From a virus: 27,691 bases of DNA. A program made the translations under genes and the position numbers. Under the pieces are notes generated by a model. That model did no database searches. It was not told where the DNA came from and was given only the letters and a program-made list of their open reading frames with translations. The stretch lies in the IMG/VR virus record IMGVR_UViG_3300042090_000708, positions 1 to 27,691 of that record. One strand, given 5' to 3'. Below, in pieces: positions 15,578 to 23,038 of this stretch. Numbering within the stretch: position 1 is the stretch's first letter; every line of letters starts with the position of its first letter.

Positions 15578-17554
15578 ATGGCATGGTACGATGACTGGTT
15601 AAAAAATAGAATATCTGGTGAGATTAGTGACCTTTTAAAGGCTGACGGCATATCTACGCCCTCAGGTGCACCTTCTGCAGTTCCGGACATTGCTAACGGC
15701 GATAAGTTGCCAGACGTTCCAGAACCTGAACAGGATTCAGGCAAAGATATAGGTCGTAAGGCTTATGTAGATGACCCATACTTTGATCTGATCGGTTCTC
15801 AGGTTAACTACAAGTTTAAACTTACTCGTATCTCCAACAAGACCCTCAAAGAGGTATCTGTCCGCGACTGGCTCATTTCTGCGATCATCCAGTGCCGCGT
15901 AGACACGCTCGTAAGGTTCTCTCGTCCAGAGCACAGACGTTTTGAGATGGGCTTCCGCATGGTTAAGAGAGACGGCGAGACTCATTACTCCGACGATGAG
16001 AAGGAAGAGATTGCAATGATAGAGGACTTCCTCTATAACTGCGGTCGTAAAGAGGGAACTCCAGCTGAAGATAAGAGACATTTTGGTGAGTTCTTGAAAG
16101 TGATAGCTCGCGACGCGCTTACGTTCGGTCACGTAGCTATTGAAAAAGTTAAGACACGTAAAGGCGGATTGCATAGGTTCAGACCGCTTCCGGCTGAGTC
16201 TATGTACCTCATCAACAAAGCTCTCTCAAAGGACCAAGTTTCTTCGAACGCTATGAAGAACTACCAGCTGACGCGTCCTAAGAGTGACAACGATCCTAAG
16301 GCAAAACAAGAAATTAATGAAGCCACGAACGAGTTTATCAAGTACGTTCAGATCTCTTACGACAACCGTCCATTAGCGACGTTTGGCGACGAGGATTGTA
16401 TCTTCAGGTTATTCAACCCTCAGAACTTTGCAGACTCTATGGGTTACTGCTATTCTCCACTTGAACTTGCTATTATCAACATTACGAACCACATGAACGT
16501 GGAGAATTACAACTCTAACTTCTTCACGCATGGCTATGCAGCTCGTGGTATCCTTCACTTGAAGGGCACTGTAACTCAGCAGCAACTTGCCAACTTCCGC
16601 AGGACTTTCTACAACAGCATCACTGGTCACCAGAATGCTTGGAGAACTCCTATTGTTGCGGGTCTTGACGATGTTCAGTGGGTACCGATGTCCGCTAACG
16701 CTAAGGAAATGGAGTACCTTAACTATAATAACCATCTTATGCGTATTCTCTGCGCTCAGTTTCAGATTGACCCTGTTGAACTTGGTTTGGACTACCTCAC
16801 GTCTGCTAACGGTCGCGCACCTATGCAGCAGGCCTCTAACGAGTACAAGATCACCTACTCTCGCGAACGCGGCCTAGTTCCGCTGCTCATGTTCATTGAA
16901 GATCTCATCAACAATGACATCATGACTGCTTTGGATAACAATTTGGCCCTTAAGTACAAGTTCGTGTTCACTGGCATGACAGAGGAAACTCCGCAAACTG
17001 AAATTGCTCAGATGCAAGCTGAGATGACAGTTTGGAAGACGATGAACGATCTTCTGAAGCAAGCTCAGAAGGACAAGATTGATGAAGTTGCAGCAGACCT
17101 TCCGCTCAACCAAGCATTCTGGGCTCTCGTCGAGAAGAACTACACCCGCGGAGAGATCCGTGAGTTATTCTTTGGAGATAAGGGAGCAGCTAGCAGAAAA
17201 GAACTGCAATATATTCCTGGCGATCAAGCTTTCTTGGCATGGCAGCAACTGCTGCTCACTATCGACAACGTGAAGAAGCAAGAAGCTATGCAGGCTTCTC
17301 AGCAGGACGCTGCAACTCAAGAAGCTCAGATGAAGATGGCCCAAGAGCAGCAAAAGCATGAGCACGCTGAAGCCAAGCACGGCCGCGACAAAGAGAAGCA
17401 CAACCTTGAGATGGAGCAGATTAAGTCAAAAGCAGCTTCTGACGCTGTAGCTCACGGTTTAAAGGATACCGCTAAGGAATTTGGTGCAACTAAAGCGTCA
17501 AATATCGGTGGTCACACTGGCGCCAACCCAATAAACGCTATGGGTAATGAATAA
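15578..17554 (+). CDS. Portal protein
   Basis: 658 residues. The core has the typical portal pattern: SPLELAIINITNHMNVENY with the following FFTHGYAARGIL, and later an ordered SANAKEMEYLNYNNHLMR region. The N-terminal 60 residues are flexible. The last 100 residues are a Gln/Lys/His-rich coiled coil (EAQMKMAQEQQKHEHAEAKH) ending in a Gly-rich tail, longer than in T4 gp20. It forms the 12-fold ring at the head vertex, docks terminase and nucleates assembly with scaffold. Predicted leaderless start; the neighbour upstream is the large terminase. Confidence 0.93.
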   Translation: MAWYDDWLKNRISGEISDLLKADGISTPSGAPSAVPDIANGDKLPDVPEPEQDSGKDIGRKAYVDDPYFDLIGSQVNYKFKLTRISNKTLKEVSVRDWLISAIIQCRVDTLVRFSRPEHRRFEMGFRMVKRDGETHYSDDEKEEIAMIEDFLYNCGRKEGTPAEDKRHFGEFLKVIARDALTFGHVAIEKVKTRKGGLHRFRPLPAESMYLINKALSKDQVSSNAMKNYQLTRPKSDNDPKAKQEINEATNEFIKYVQISYDNRPLATFGDEDCIFRLFNPQNFADSMGYCYSPLELAIINITNHMNVENYNSNFFTHGYAARGILHLKGTVTQQQLANFRRTFYNSITGHQNAWRTPIVAGLDDVQWVPMSANAKEMEYLNYNNHLMRILCAQFQIDPVELGLDYLTSANGRAPMQQASNEYKITYSRERGLVPLLMFIEDLINNDIMTALDNNLALKYKFVFTGMTEETPQTEIAQMQAEMTVWKTMNDLLKQAQKDKIDEVAADLPLNQAFWALVEKNYTRGEIRELFFGDKGAASRKELQYIPGDQAFLAWQQLLLTIDNVKKQEAMQASQQDAATQEAQMKMAQEQQKHEHAEAKHGRDKEKHNLEMEQIKSKAASDAVAHGLKDTAKEFGATKASNIGGHTGANPINAMGNE

Positions 17555-17705
17555 GTTATACATGAGGTCTGATACTGGTGATGTTATCACTAAGGAGAAA
17601 CGTGACTCCGTCATGTATCTCATAAAGATCTTGTATAGACTTAACATAATCAACGTAGATCAAGCCCTATATATCGCTATGCAGTTCAAGATTCTTTCTG
17701 TATAA
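17547..17705 (+). CDS. 52-aa small protein, unknown function
   Basis: ATG 17547 overlaps the portal stop by 8 bases. The protein is 52 residues with a hydrophobic helical second half (SVMYLIKILYRLNIINVDQA), which may be amphipathic or membrane-associated. The TAA stop (17703-17705) sits inside the next -10 box (GTA TAA T). It fills an otherwise empty gap between portal and kinase genes. No family is recognised. Confidence 0.55.
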   Translation: MNKLYMRSDTGDVITKEKRDSVMYLIKILYRLNIINVDQALYIAMQFKILSV

Positions 17706-17706
17706 T
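17701..17706 (+). promoter_or_regulatory. -10 box TATAAT before nucleotide kinase gene
   Basis: A perfect TATAAT preceded by G, 8 bases before the ATG at 17715, overlapping the preceding stop codon. It gives a predicted 0-2 base leader. No -35 or SD is seen. Confidence 0.65.
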
Positions 17707-17714
17707 CAGTCCCA

Positions 17715-18518
17715 ATGGCACTGATTATTTTAGAAGGTCTCGACAGAACTGGTAAATCCTCTATTGCTGAGATGTACGAGAAGCAAGGCTTCGAGATCGT
17801 ACACGTATCAGCTCCACAAAAAGGAACAACTCCCGATCAGTATATCGGTGAATGGGTTGACTTCCTCACTAGCATACAAGCTAAGAATGTTGTTCTCGAT
17901 CGCTCTCACTACGGGGAACTAATTTGGTCGCAGGTGTATGGTCGTGCTGCTTTGTTAAACGATGAAGGTATCGACATACTGCGTGAGATCGAAGCCAATA
18001 TGGAAGTTACTCGTATACTTATGGTTGATCCAGACAGTAAGACCCATTGGCAGCGTTGTGTTGACAATAAAGAACCTTTAACTCAACCTCAGTTTGTCAA
18101 AGCTAGAGCTTTGTTCTCTTCCATGGCAGATAAGTATGGATTCGAGCGCAAGCAGCTGAAGGATTTTCCAGATGCAGTACAGCCGTTGCCCCAGGGTGCT
18201 AGTCCCGCCGTTCCCAAAGACACCACCGCAAATAATGAACTTGCTGGCTCTGCTAGTCAAGCTAAGAGTGATATACTCAGCAAGTCCAAGGAACAACTTA
18301 AGTTGGAGCGAGCAAACGTTATCAATGATGTGCTCAGCAAACGGATTATCAAGGGTAAAGGCGCAACCTACGACGAAGTCGAAAGAAGCATCCGTCACTT
18401 TCTTAATCAGGAACTTGGTAAGATCCTCGGCACTCCCACTGGAACGCCAGGACTTACTACTGAAGAAGTTGAATTGTTGAAATTTTTCTGCAAGCGTTTA
18501 AAAGACAAGGAGACATAA
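17715..18518 (+). CDS. P-loop deoxynucleoside (mono)phosphate kinase with C-terminal extension
   Basis: 267 residues. The N-terminal 165 or so form a thymidylate-kinase-like P-loop domain: Walker A GLDRTGKS (8-15) and the NVVLDRSHYGELIW motif equivalent to the DRx substrate-binding loop. The HWQRCVDNKEP region would be the lid. A Pro/Ala linker (PLPQGASPAVPKD) leads to a helical extension (about 195-267) not found in ordinary kinases. It should make dNDP precursors. A second kinase (25612-26268) is closer to classical Tmk, so this one may use another base. Confidence 0.8.
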   Translation: MALIILEGLDRTGKSSIAEMYEKQGFEIVHVSAPQKGTTPDQYIGEWVDFLTSIQAKNVVLDRSHYGELIWSQVYGRAALLNDEGIDILREIEANMEVTRILMVDPDSKTHWQRCVDNKEPLTQPQFVKARALFSSMADKYGFERKQLKDFPDAVQPLPQGASPAVPKDTTANNELAGSASQAKSDILSKSKEQLKLERANVINDVLSKRIIKGKGATYDEVERSIRHFLNQELGKILGTPTGTPGLTTEEVELLKFFCKRLKDKET

Positions 18519-19157
18519 ATGATCACTAACGGCAAAGGCTTCAGACAGAAGCCTCAGAAGAACCGCAAAGAGCGTCTAGGAAATTTGGAGAAGCGAATCG
18601 AAGGCCTTGAGATGGCATCGCGTATCTCTCAGATGATGACTCAGCAACTCATGCAGAGCTTACGGCACATGCAAGAGGATCTTGGGAGAGCACTGGGCTT
18701 GTTGAACGAGATGCAGTACAAGACTTTGGCTATCCAGGAAGCATGCGATCTAGATGTAGCTGAACTCAACGAGATTGCGAACGGCAAGCGCTTGAAAGAC
18801 TTCAATGAAGCCTCTGACAAAGAAGATGCAGCAAACGGTTTTACAGTTGGCGATAAAGTTGAATCAACTAGCACAGTTATCCTTACATCCAAGACTACTG
18901 AAGTTGACCGCGGTATATTCCGCTCGCGTCTTAAGCTTGTAGACTGTGGTGTGCCCGAACTTATCAAAGGTTTGACTGGCCAGAGCGTCGGTGCAAAAGT
19001 TAACGTTAAGTTAAATGGAGTCGACCATGAAGTCGAACTGCTCGCTATCCGCAACCCGCCGCCTGTCGCTGATGAGTCAACTTCAGACGACGCGGTATCA
19101 CAAGCTGTCGCACCTGCAAACGATACACCTGTACAAGCTGATACTGTTACTCAATAA
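18519..19157 (+). CDS. Coiled-coil protein with FKBP-like domain (putative)
   Basis: 212 residues. Residues 15-100 are a long charged coil (NLEKRIEGLEMASRISQMM). Residues 108-180 resemble an FKBP/SlyD-type fold: FTVGDKVESTSTVIL, then CGVPELIKGLTGQSVGAKV and VDHEVELLAI, following the order strand, GxxELIxGL turn, VGxKxxV, final strand. The tail is acidic and low in complexity. FKBP-like domains act as prolyl isomerases or chaperones, so a head-assembly helper is possible. The start abuts the kinase stop with AAGGAG upstream. Confidence 0.6.
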   Translation: MITNGKGFRQKPQKNRKERLGNLEKRIEGLEMASRISQMMTQQLMQSLRHMQEDLGRALGLLNEMQYKTLAIQEACDLDVAELNEIANGKRLKDFNEASDKEDAANGFTVGDKVESTSTVILTSKTTEVDRGIFRSRLKLVDCGVPELIKGLTGQSVGAKVNVKLNGVDHEVELLAIRNPPPVADESTSDDAVSQAVAPANDTPVQADTVTQ

Positions 19158-19189
19158 GCTGCATGTACTGAAATATCCGGAACAATAAT

Positions 19190-19600
19190 ATGGCTGACAA
19201 CGGCAAGATGGACAAGAGATGTCCTCGCGGTCTAGAATGCATGCCCGGCGAGTGGTGTCCACTTGCCGTTCTAAGATTGCGTGCGATCAGGACAGCCGGA
19301 CGAGAACTCACGGAAGATGAAGAGTCTAAGCTTCCAGGTTGTCCGTGGGCCGTCAACCATCAGGTAGCCAACTATTGTTTCTTTAAGTACATCCAAGATT
19401 TTTCTGGTGACAAAGCCCCGTCAGATATAGAGATAGCATCGTTGAACTGCATCTCCGTGGAAGCCGTCAAGAAGACTGAGAAAGCTGCGCTTAGCAAGAT
19501 ACGTGAAGCAGAGCAGTTTAAGAGTCTCAAGGAAGACATGAACGGCGAAGGTATCGTGTCGGAGTCAAAATCAGAAGATGACTACAAAATCCACAAATGA
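19190..19600 (+). CDS. Cys-rich protein with sigma-region-4-like HTH (putative)
   Basis: 136 residues. The N-terminal half has five ordered Cys (C11, C17, C23, C51, C63; CPRGLEC, WCPLAV, GCPWAV, NYCFFKY), which could bind Zn or an Fe-S cluster. The C-terminal half DIEIASLNCISVEAVKKTEK with AALSKIREAE has the spacing of a region-4/LuxR-type HTH. It sits in the head cluster and could be a transcriptional regulator of late genes; the metal ligand is not determined. Confidence 0.6.
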   Translation: MADNGKMDKRCPRGLECMPGEWCPLAVLRLRAIRTAGRELTEDEESKLPGCPWAVNHQVANYCFFKYIQDFSGDKAPSDIEIASLNCISVEAVKKTEKAALSKIREAEQFKSLKEDMNGEGIVSESKSEDDYKIHK

Positions 19601-19808
19601 TCATTTTTTAGATGCACTGCGCTATGGGTATACAACCCCGCAGGAAATTGCACGCGACAAGCTCTGTGAACTACTCACTAAGCTAGGCATAAAGTCCGCC
19701 GACAGGTTCATGGGCACAGTTCGCGTCGAGTCACTAGATCTAGTCCTAGACAATGTCACGTTCGACGTAAAAGATCTTAAACTCTGGTCCCCTATAAAAA
19801 AGCCATAG
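19578..19808 (+). CDS. 76-aa protein resembling the capsid protein N-arm
   Basis: 76 residues, overlapping the previous gene by 23 bases. Residues 51-70 (ESLDLVLDNVTFDVKDLKLW) align without gaps with residues 51-70 of the major capsid protein (ESLEATLKSITFDMKNLKFW), 11 of 20 identical and at the same residue numbers. The first 50 residues are mostly helical (PQEIARDKLCELLTKLG) and do not clearly match. It could be a truncated capsid paralogue or a small protein that docks in the capsid lattice. No strong SD sits at normal distance (GGAG is 14 bases away); translational coupling is likely. Confidence 0.65.
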   Translation: MTTKSTNDHFLDALRYGYTTPQEIARDKLCELLTKLGIKSADRFMGTVRVESLDLVLDNVTFDVKDLKLWSPIKKP

Positions 19809-19820
19809 CCGCACCTCTGA

Positions 19821-19826
19821 TATAAT
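19821..19826 (+). promoter_or_regulatory. Extended -10 box before prohead protease gene
   Basis: TGA-TATAAT with no -35, 10 bases before the ATG at 19837. The predicted leader is about 3-4 bases, too short for an SD. Confidence 0.6.
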
Positions 19827-19836
19827 CTTAAGTGAT

Positions 19837-21507
19837 ATGGCCAAGAAACCACTTGAGATTGACATGTGCTCGGGGTCCCAGCTAAGGGATACCCAGGGTG
19901 AAATGCTCTCCGTCGAAGGAGCAGACATCGGCGAATTAGAAGCCGGCAGGGGTCGTCTTAACGACAATCACGGAAAGGGTTTCTTTAACTCCGTGGGCAG
20001 GGTCACTGAAGCTAAGAAGATATTCAAAGCTGAAGACTGCGATAACGATCGTCACAGATACTACTGGGAAAAGGTTAAAGCTCCTTATATATATGTCCGC
20101 GGATATCTATATGACGACGACGACCATCCCAATGCCCGAGCGGCAGCAGCTATCTTAAGAAATGTTCACAAGACAGATTGCCCACTGAAGCTCAAAGCTT
20201 CTGTTGAGGGTGGCGTCGTGTCGCGCGGTATATCGGATCCTTCCTTGCTCGCGCGCACGAAGATCCATTCAGTGGCTCTCACATTCACTCCAGCTAATAC
20301 GGCAACACTCGTCGAGCCTTTAAACCTTGATAAGTCTTCATCAGATGAAAAAGCAGACATGATACTAATCGAGTCTGTTTTGCATCTAGCACAGACAGAG
20401 GTGCCTTCTTTCAGGCACATCGTTCGCGATGCTTCTGCTACGAGAGTGGTTGAAAATATCGAGAAAATAGCAGAATTAGTAAAAGTAGAGGGCGGGAACA
20501 TCCACGTTCCATCTAAGAGTGCTATTATTCAGTATGCACTTGAAGCTAAGGTTCATAGCAATGTTGCTAAGATAAAAGATGTCGTTCGCGAGATAAAGCA
20601 GGACGAACTTGAAAAAGGTATTAAGTCTGCCATCGCTGGTGCGGCACTCGCTGGAGCAACAGCTCTCGCACCATCGCAAACAGCCGGTCCACAAGACGTG
20701 AAGCAATCAGCACAAGTTCAGCAGCAACAGAATGCTGAGCCAACAGTACCTTCACCTGATCATCAAAAGGCATTTCAAGGTTTTGCAAAGCAAAATCCTC
20801 TGCTCGGCGCAATCGGCATGGTTGAATCAAGCGGTGGAGCAAACTACAAGCACGCACCTATTAATGATCCTAAGAGCCAGCATGCTGGCCACACAGCTGG
20901 CGGCATGTTCGGCATGATGCCTAATGCTGCAGTCTACATTCTTCACAATGATCCTAAGTTAGCAGCTAAATATCCTAAGTTATCTGAAGCAGCTAAAGAT
21001 GTGAACAAGAATCATACGGTATTTACAGAGACGTTCAACAGGGATCCTCAGGCTGCTTACGACTTCGCTGATGCCCTCATGCGAAGAAATAAGACAAAGA
21101 CGCGCGATATAAATATGTTAATTCATTCGTGGAATCATGGACTTAAAGGTACATGGGAACGCTATAAGAATGAAGGTCCGGAAGCTATACAAGACGCCGA
21201 CTACGTTCAAAAGGTGCTTGGAGCTTACAAGAAATTGCAGCCCCATAATGCAAAGAAACCAGCTAAGAACCTTAAGAAGGCGCTCACTGCTGGGTACGGT
21301 GGAGCTGGCAAGCCCACAGATCTGGGCGGCGGGGGAGTTCTACAGTCGGAAGCAATGGATGACGGACGAAGTTTTAAGTACGTCACTTGCGACGACTGTG
21401 GTAAAGAACAGGTCTATTCTAAGTATCAAGTTAAGTGCAGAGAGTGCGGTGGCTCTTTTCCCATGGAAAAGTTGCACAAGTTGTTCCTAGGAGCAATAGC
21501 TACTTAA
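19837..21507 (+). CDS. Prohead protease fused to transglycosylase-like domain, capsid-arm segment and zinc ribbon
   Basis: 556 residues in four parts. (1) Residues 1-165: herpesvirus/T4 gp21-type prohead protease, with candidate catalytic His45 (LNDNHGKGFF) and Ser122 (KASVEGGV), then IHSVALTFTPAN. (2) Residues 175-310: a helical linker with an Ala-rich hydrophobic stretch and a Gln-rich segment. (3) Residues 318-467: lysozyme/transglycosylase-like, Glu330 in GMVESSGG, then GGMFGMMP and SWNHGLKGTWERY. (4) Residues 481-505 repeat the capsid protein arm, followed by a CxxC-x12-CxxC zinc ribbon (C518, C521, C534, C537). The gene stands before decoration, scaffold and capsid genes, as expected for the maturation protease. 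The fused peptidoglycan-type domain is unusual; it could be packed in the head and act at infection. Confidence 0.8.
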   Translation: MAKKPLEIDMCSGSQLRDTQGEMLSVEGADIGELEAGRGRLNDNHGKGFFNSVGRVTEAKKIFKAEDCDNDRHRYYWEKVKAPYIYVRGYLYDDDDHPNARAAAAILRNVHKTDCPLKLKASVEGGVVSRGISDPSLLARTKIHSVALTFTPANTATLVEPLNLDKSSSDEKADMILIESVLHLAQTEVPSFRHIVRDASATRVVENIEKIAELVKVEGGNIHVPSKSAIIQYALEAKVHSNVAKIKDVVREIKQDELEKGIKSAIAGAALAGATALAPSQTAGPQDVKQSAQVQQQQNAEPTVPSPDHQKAFQGFAKQNPLLGAIGMVESSGGANYKHAPINDPKSQHAGHTAGGMFGMMPNAAVYILHNDPKLAAKYPKLSEAAKDVNKNHTVFTETFNRDPQAAYDFADALMRRNKTKTRDINMLIHSWNHGLKGTWERYKNEGPEAIQDADYVQKVLGAYKKLQPHNAKKPAKNLKKALTAGYGGAGKPTDLGGGGVLQSEAMDDGRSFKYVTCDDCGKEQVYSKYQVKCRECGGSFPMEKLHKLFLGAIAT

Positions 21508-21539
21508 AGTAACGCATAGGTGTATCAGGCGTGTTTAAG
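21503..21539 (+). other. Imperfect stem-loop at end of protease gene
   Basis: CTTAAA (21503-21508) pairs with TTTAAG (21534-21539), and ACGC (21512-21515) with GCGT (21529-21532). The stem includes the protease stop codon. No T-tract follows, so it may be an RNA-processing or stability element rather than a terminator. Confidence 0.4.
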
Positions 21540-21552
21540 TAATAGGCCATGG

Positions 21553-21558
21553 TATATT
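21553..21558 (+). promoter_or_regulatory. Extended -10 promoter of the capsid operon
   Basis: TGG-TATATT with no -35, giving a leader of about 40 bases (+1 near 21565). The leader contains the perfect 16-base palindrome TAACTTTCGAAAGTTA (21576-21591), a potential 5' hairpin directly beside the SD AAGGAG (21591-21596). Confidence 0.6.
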
Positions 21559-21604
21559 GAAGAGTATCAAGTTTCTAACTTTCGAAAGTTAAGGAGAGAA
21601 CGAA

Positions 21605-22087
21605 ATGGCTAACATTACTTCGATCAGTAACAAGATCGCACGCAACGCGCAAATTCTTGGTTACACGGTAACCGCGCAAGGCGAAGATTCATTTGGCAAC
21701 GCCACAGTGACGATCACCGCTGACACAGGCACTCTGACGGTAACATACCTCACAGCTGCCATCCAACTTCCAATGGGCGGTGTTTCGAACACAGTTTCGC
21801 CTTATCTTGGTATTGGCGTAGCTAACCCTGGGCAATTAATGATTGCTTCATCGGTTTCTACAACTGGCTCGATGGCCGACATCATCAACGGTCCTATCTC
21901 TGCTAACATCTTCGCGATGTGCGCAGGCTTTGCAAACGACATTGTTCTTGCTGACGCAGCAACGGTTTCTGGTCGCAGTGCAACAGATTCTTCCATCAAC
22001 GGCCTTCCGGCCTCTACCGGCGGCGCTGGTAACCCATACTGGGTTCGCGTACGTGGTACGACTGATTGGTTGGGAATGGGTCAGTAA
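21605..22087 (+). CDS. Putative head decoration or minor capsid protein
   Basis: 160 residues, Gly/Ala/Ser/Thr/Val-rich with many beta-like segments (NATVTITADTGTLTVTYL) and few charges; no signal peptide. It is the first gene of the scaffold-capsid operon with a strong SD. The 14-base stretch AAGGAGAGAACGAA before its ATG is shared with the leader of the major capsid gene. Composition, expression signals and position suggest an abundant head protein such as a decoration protein; the family is not identified. Confidence 0.6.
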   Translation: MANITSISNKIARNAQILGYTVTAQGEDSFGNATVTITADTGTLTVTYLTAAIQLPMGGVSNTVSPYLGIGVANPGQLMIASSVSTTGSMADIINGPISANIFAMCAGFANDIVLADAATVSGRSATDSSINGLPASTGGAGNPYWVRVRGTTDWLGMGQ

Positions 22088-22117
22088 TTGGGTCTTAATG
22101 ATTAACGAGGAGTTAAC

Positions 22118-23020
22118 ATGAAAGAGGAACTAAAAAAGAGCCTCACAGACCTGATCGATGAGACTCTCTTAGAGCTTGAAGAGCTTAAGAAGTCAAGATT
22201 CGCAGCTAGTGAGATTAAGTTAGAAGGTCCTGGCGAAGGTATCGCTGGGAAGCCATCTAACGGCGACCTTCACGCTAAGAAAGAAGACAAAAAAGAAGAT
22301 GAAGACGACGATAAGGACGAAGCTGAGAAGGCTGAAGGCCAAAACCGTCAATCGGATCCTAACGGTGGCCATCACAAGCCTACCGCTGGCGAAGGCGACA
22401 AGCATGGTCAAGGACCATCTGAGTCACCAAGCTCTACTAAGGATCACGGCCAAGGTAAGAACTCTGAATCTGACCCTGGCAACACTCACTGGGCTATGAA
22501 GTCTGAAGGTGACGAAGGTCACATGAAGAAAGAAGAAGACGGTGACGAGAAGAAAGATAAAAAAGACAAGAAGGACAAGAAAGACGACAAGAAGGATGAC
22601 AAGGATGATAAGCCCGCATTTATGAAGGGTGATCATACTCCAAGTCCTGAAAAAGTCAACTCTGATGTCCAGAAGCTCGTAATGCACGGACTTAAGAAGT
22701 CGCAAGAAGAGTCAGATGCTCTTATGAAGAGTTTTGTTGAAGAGCGCGTAAAGCCTCTTGAAGAAAAGCTCTCTACGATCCTCGACCTTGTCAACAAAAT
22801 TGCCGATCAACCAGTTCCACCTAAAGGTGTTACTGCAAATGCTGTTCCTCTCCGCAAAAGCGGTGAAGAGGGTGGCTTTGAAGAATTGTCCAAGTCAGAA
22901 GTCGCATCCAAACTATTCGAATTGAAGAAGTCTGGTACGAAGGTTGACTCTCTAGATATCACTAGAGCTGAAATGGGACAAGATCTTGCTAAGATCGCAG
23001 CTAAATATAAGATTTCGTAA
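22118..23020 (+). CDS. Head scaffolding protein (putative)
   Basis: 300 residues. Residues about 40-180 are extremely polar low-complexity, alternating Lys and Asp/Glu (EKKDKKDKKDKKDDKKDDK), with Gly/His/Ser-rich stretches between. The C-terminal 120 residues form helices (SDALMKSFVEERVKPLEEKL) and end in a basic helix (DLAKIAAKYKIS), the usual place for capsid binding. The N-terminus is also a charged helix (LTDLIDETLLELEELKKS). Position directly before the capsid gene and a strong SD (GAGGAG) fit an internal scaffold that is degraded by the prohead protease. No enzyme motif is seen. Confidence 0.75.
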   Translation: MKEELKKSLTDLIDETLLELEELKKSRFAASEIKLEGPGEGIAGKPSNGDLHAKKEDKKEDEDDDKDEAEKAEGQNRQSDPNGGHHKPTAGEGDKHGQGPSESPSSTKDHGQGKNSESDPGNTHWAMKSEGDEGHMKKEEDGDEKKDKKDKKDKKDDKKDDKDDKPAFMKGDHTPSPEKVNSDVQKLVMHGLKKSQEESDALMKSFVEERVKPLEEKLSTILDLVNKIADQPVPPKGVTANAVPLRKSGEEGGFEELSKSEVASKLFELKKSGTKVDSLDITRAEMGQDLAKIAAKYKIS

Positions 23021-23038
23021 TCAAAGGAGAGAACGAAA

